Of a stretch of DNA of 64,000 nt, positions 63,747 to 64,000 are shown piece by piece. The translations under genes and the position numbers were made by a program. Source of the stretch: Clostridia bacterium. Lineage in GTDB: Bacteria > Bacillota > Clostridia > TANB77 > CAG-465. The notes under the pieces are model-generated. The model worked only from the letters and a program-made list of their open reading frames with translations, was not told the DNA's origin and did not search any database. Numbering within the stretch: position 1 is the stretch's first letter; the number at the start of each line of letters is the position of its first letter. The DNA is taken from positions 62,001 through 126,000 of the forward strand of contig JAQSXK010000003.1 of the NCBI GenBank assembly GCA_029256705.1. Direction: 5' to 3'.

Positions 63747-64000
63747 TGGACATAACAGTAATAGGTTTAATAGTAATGGGTGTTTTTGGTATATTTTATG
63801 CTGTATTTACTTGGAAAGGTTCTGCAGATTCTAAAACAAAACATTCTGGAAATACTAGTAAAATTACACCAAACAAAACAGGTGATTTGAATAAAGCAGC
63901 AGGTTTTAAGAAAAATAACTTATCTGACGTACAAAGAAAAGATATGTTTAATTTTATAAATTTTGAAAAAATTATGGATGATATGATTTTACAAGAAAAA
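63746..64000 (+). CDS. N-terminal part of a membrane-anchored protein, cut by window end (possible VirB4-type ATPase)
   Basis: 85 codons are visible: one N-terminal membrane helix (about 4-24), a Lys/Thr/Asn-rich linker, then QRKDMFNFINFEKIMDDMILQE. It starts at the ATG overlapping the PrgI-like stop, so the two are translationally coupled. In Gram-positive type IV secretion loci the gene after prgI usually encodes the VirB4/TraE ATPase or a component feeding into it; the visible part carries no ATPase motif, so this is positional inference. Confidence 0.5.
   Translation, partial: MDITVIGLIVMGVFGIFYAVFTWKGSADSKTKHSGNTSKITPNKTGDLNKAAGFKKNNLSDVQRKDMFNFINFEKIMDDMILQEK

Noticed and set aside
1-64000. 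CRISPR arrays, tRNA and rRNA genes
   Set aside because: No regularly spaced repeats, cloverleaf-like segments or rRNA-like stretches were recognised by reading; a tRNAscan or Infernal run would be decisive.

Overview
The window is very AT-rich chromosomal DNA from a spore-forming Gram-positive bacterium of the Clostridia type. Most likely it is an uncultured, gut-type lineage; this placement is inferred from gene content and base composition, not from a search. Pointers to it are sigK, spoIIM, spoIIP, a gerA/gerC/gerB germination operon, collagen-like spore-surface proteins, zinc-binding forms of ribosomal proteins (S14, S4, L24, L36), and the ireB-ruvX-DUF1292 cluster. No rRNA, tRNA or CRISPR array was seen.

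Layout. (1) 1-6.1 kb: intact sigK, a MazG-like pyrophosphohydrolase, two half-size TauE/SafE transporter genes, then a three-gene run (VirB2-like small membrane protein, CpaE/MinD-like ATPase, membrane protein with a degenerate GGDEF domain). (2) 6.1-17 kb: ireB, ruvX, a DUF1292 gene, a methionine gamma-lyase-family enzyme, a flavoprotein, HtrA, a DUF4116 protein, rpsT, a dTMP kinase, TerC and a double-domain ThyX-like protein. (3) 17.2-27.8 kb: the S10-spc ribosomal operon from rpsJ to secY, without rpmD (L30). (4) 27.8-46.3 kb: about 18.5 kb lying between secY and adk, which are neighbours in most Firmicutes. It holds a gerA operon, two collagen-like genes, an M15-peptidase/peptidoglycan-binding gene split by an 8.6-kb integrated element, and tsaC/sua5. 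(5) 46.3-51.4 kb: adk-map-infA-rpmJ-rpsM-rpsK-rpsD-rpoA-rplQ. (6) 51.5-61.9 kb: tmcAL, rnhA, spoIIM, a DivIVA-like gene, spoIIP, two large multi-membrane (GT-C-like) proteins, a frameshifted pgi, a tandem-OB SSB and an M23 peptidase. (7) 62.0-64 kb: the start of a type IV secretion-like operon (two VirB2-like pilins, one of them a double-domain fusion, a PrgI/VirB3-like protein, and a gene cut by the window end).

Main find. At 35773-44397 an element with a large serine recombinase interrupts an M15-type cell-wall peptidase gene. The two gene halves lie at its ends, each with the same 6-bp core TGGGTA. Joining them across one core restores a single in-frame protein of about 218 residues. The insertion point falls one codon before the conserved His of the TPTWVH motif, so the split gene lacks a probable zinc ligand. 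The reconstructed empty site is an 18-bp near-palindrome, and the element ends form a longer imperfect palindrome, as expected of attB and attP. The interrupted gene follows two collagen-like spore-coat genes. Both of these have AC-N16-CATANNNTA sequences matching the sigma-K consensus, and the interrupted gene has a one-mismatch version. The arrangement therefore resembles the skin elements of sigK, but in a different sporulation-type gene, and the element carries a candidate defence gene (SF1 helicase fused to a nuclease-like domain). Programmed excision is inference; simple inactivation by a mobile element remains possible.

Two genes (a gerB copy and pgi) carry apparent single-base frameshifts, which may be real or may be assembly errors.
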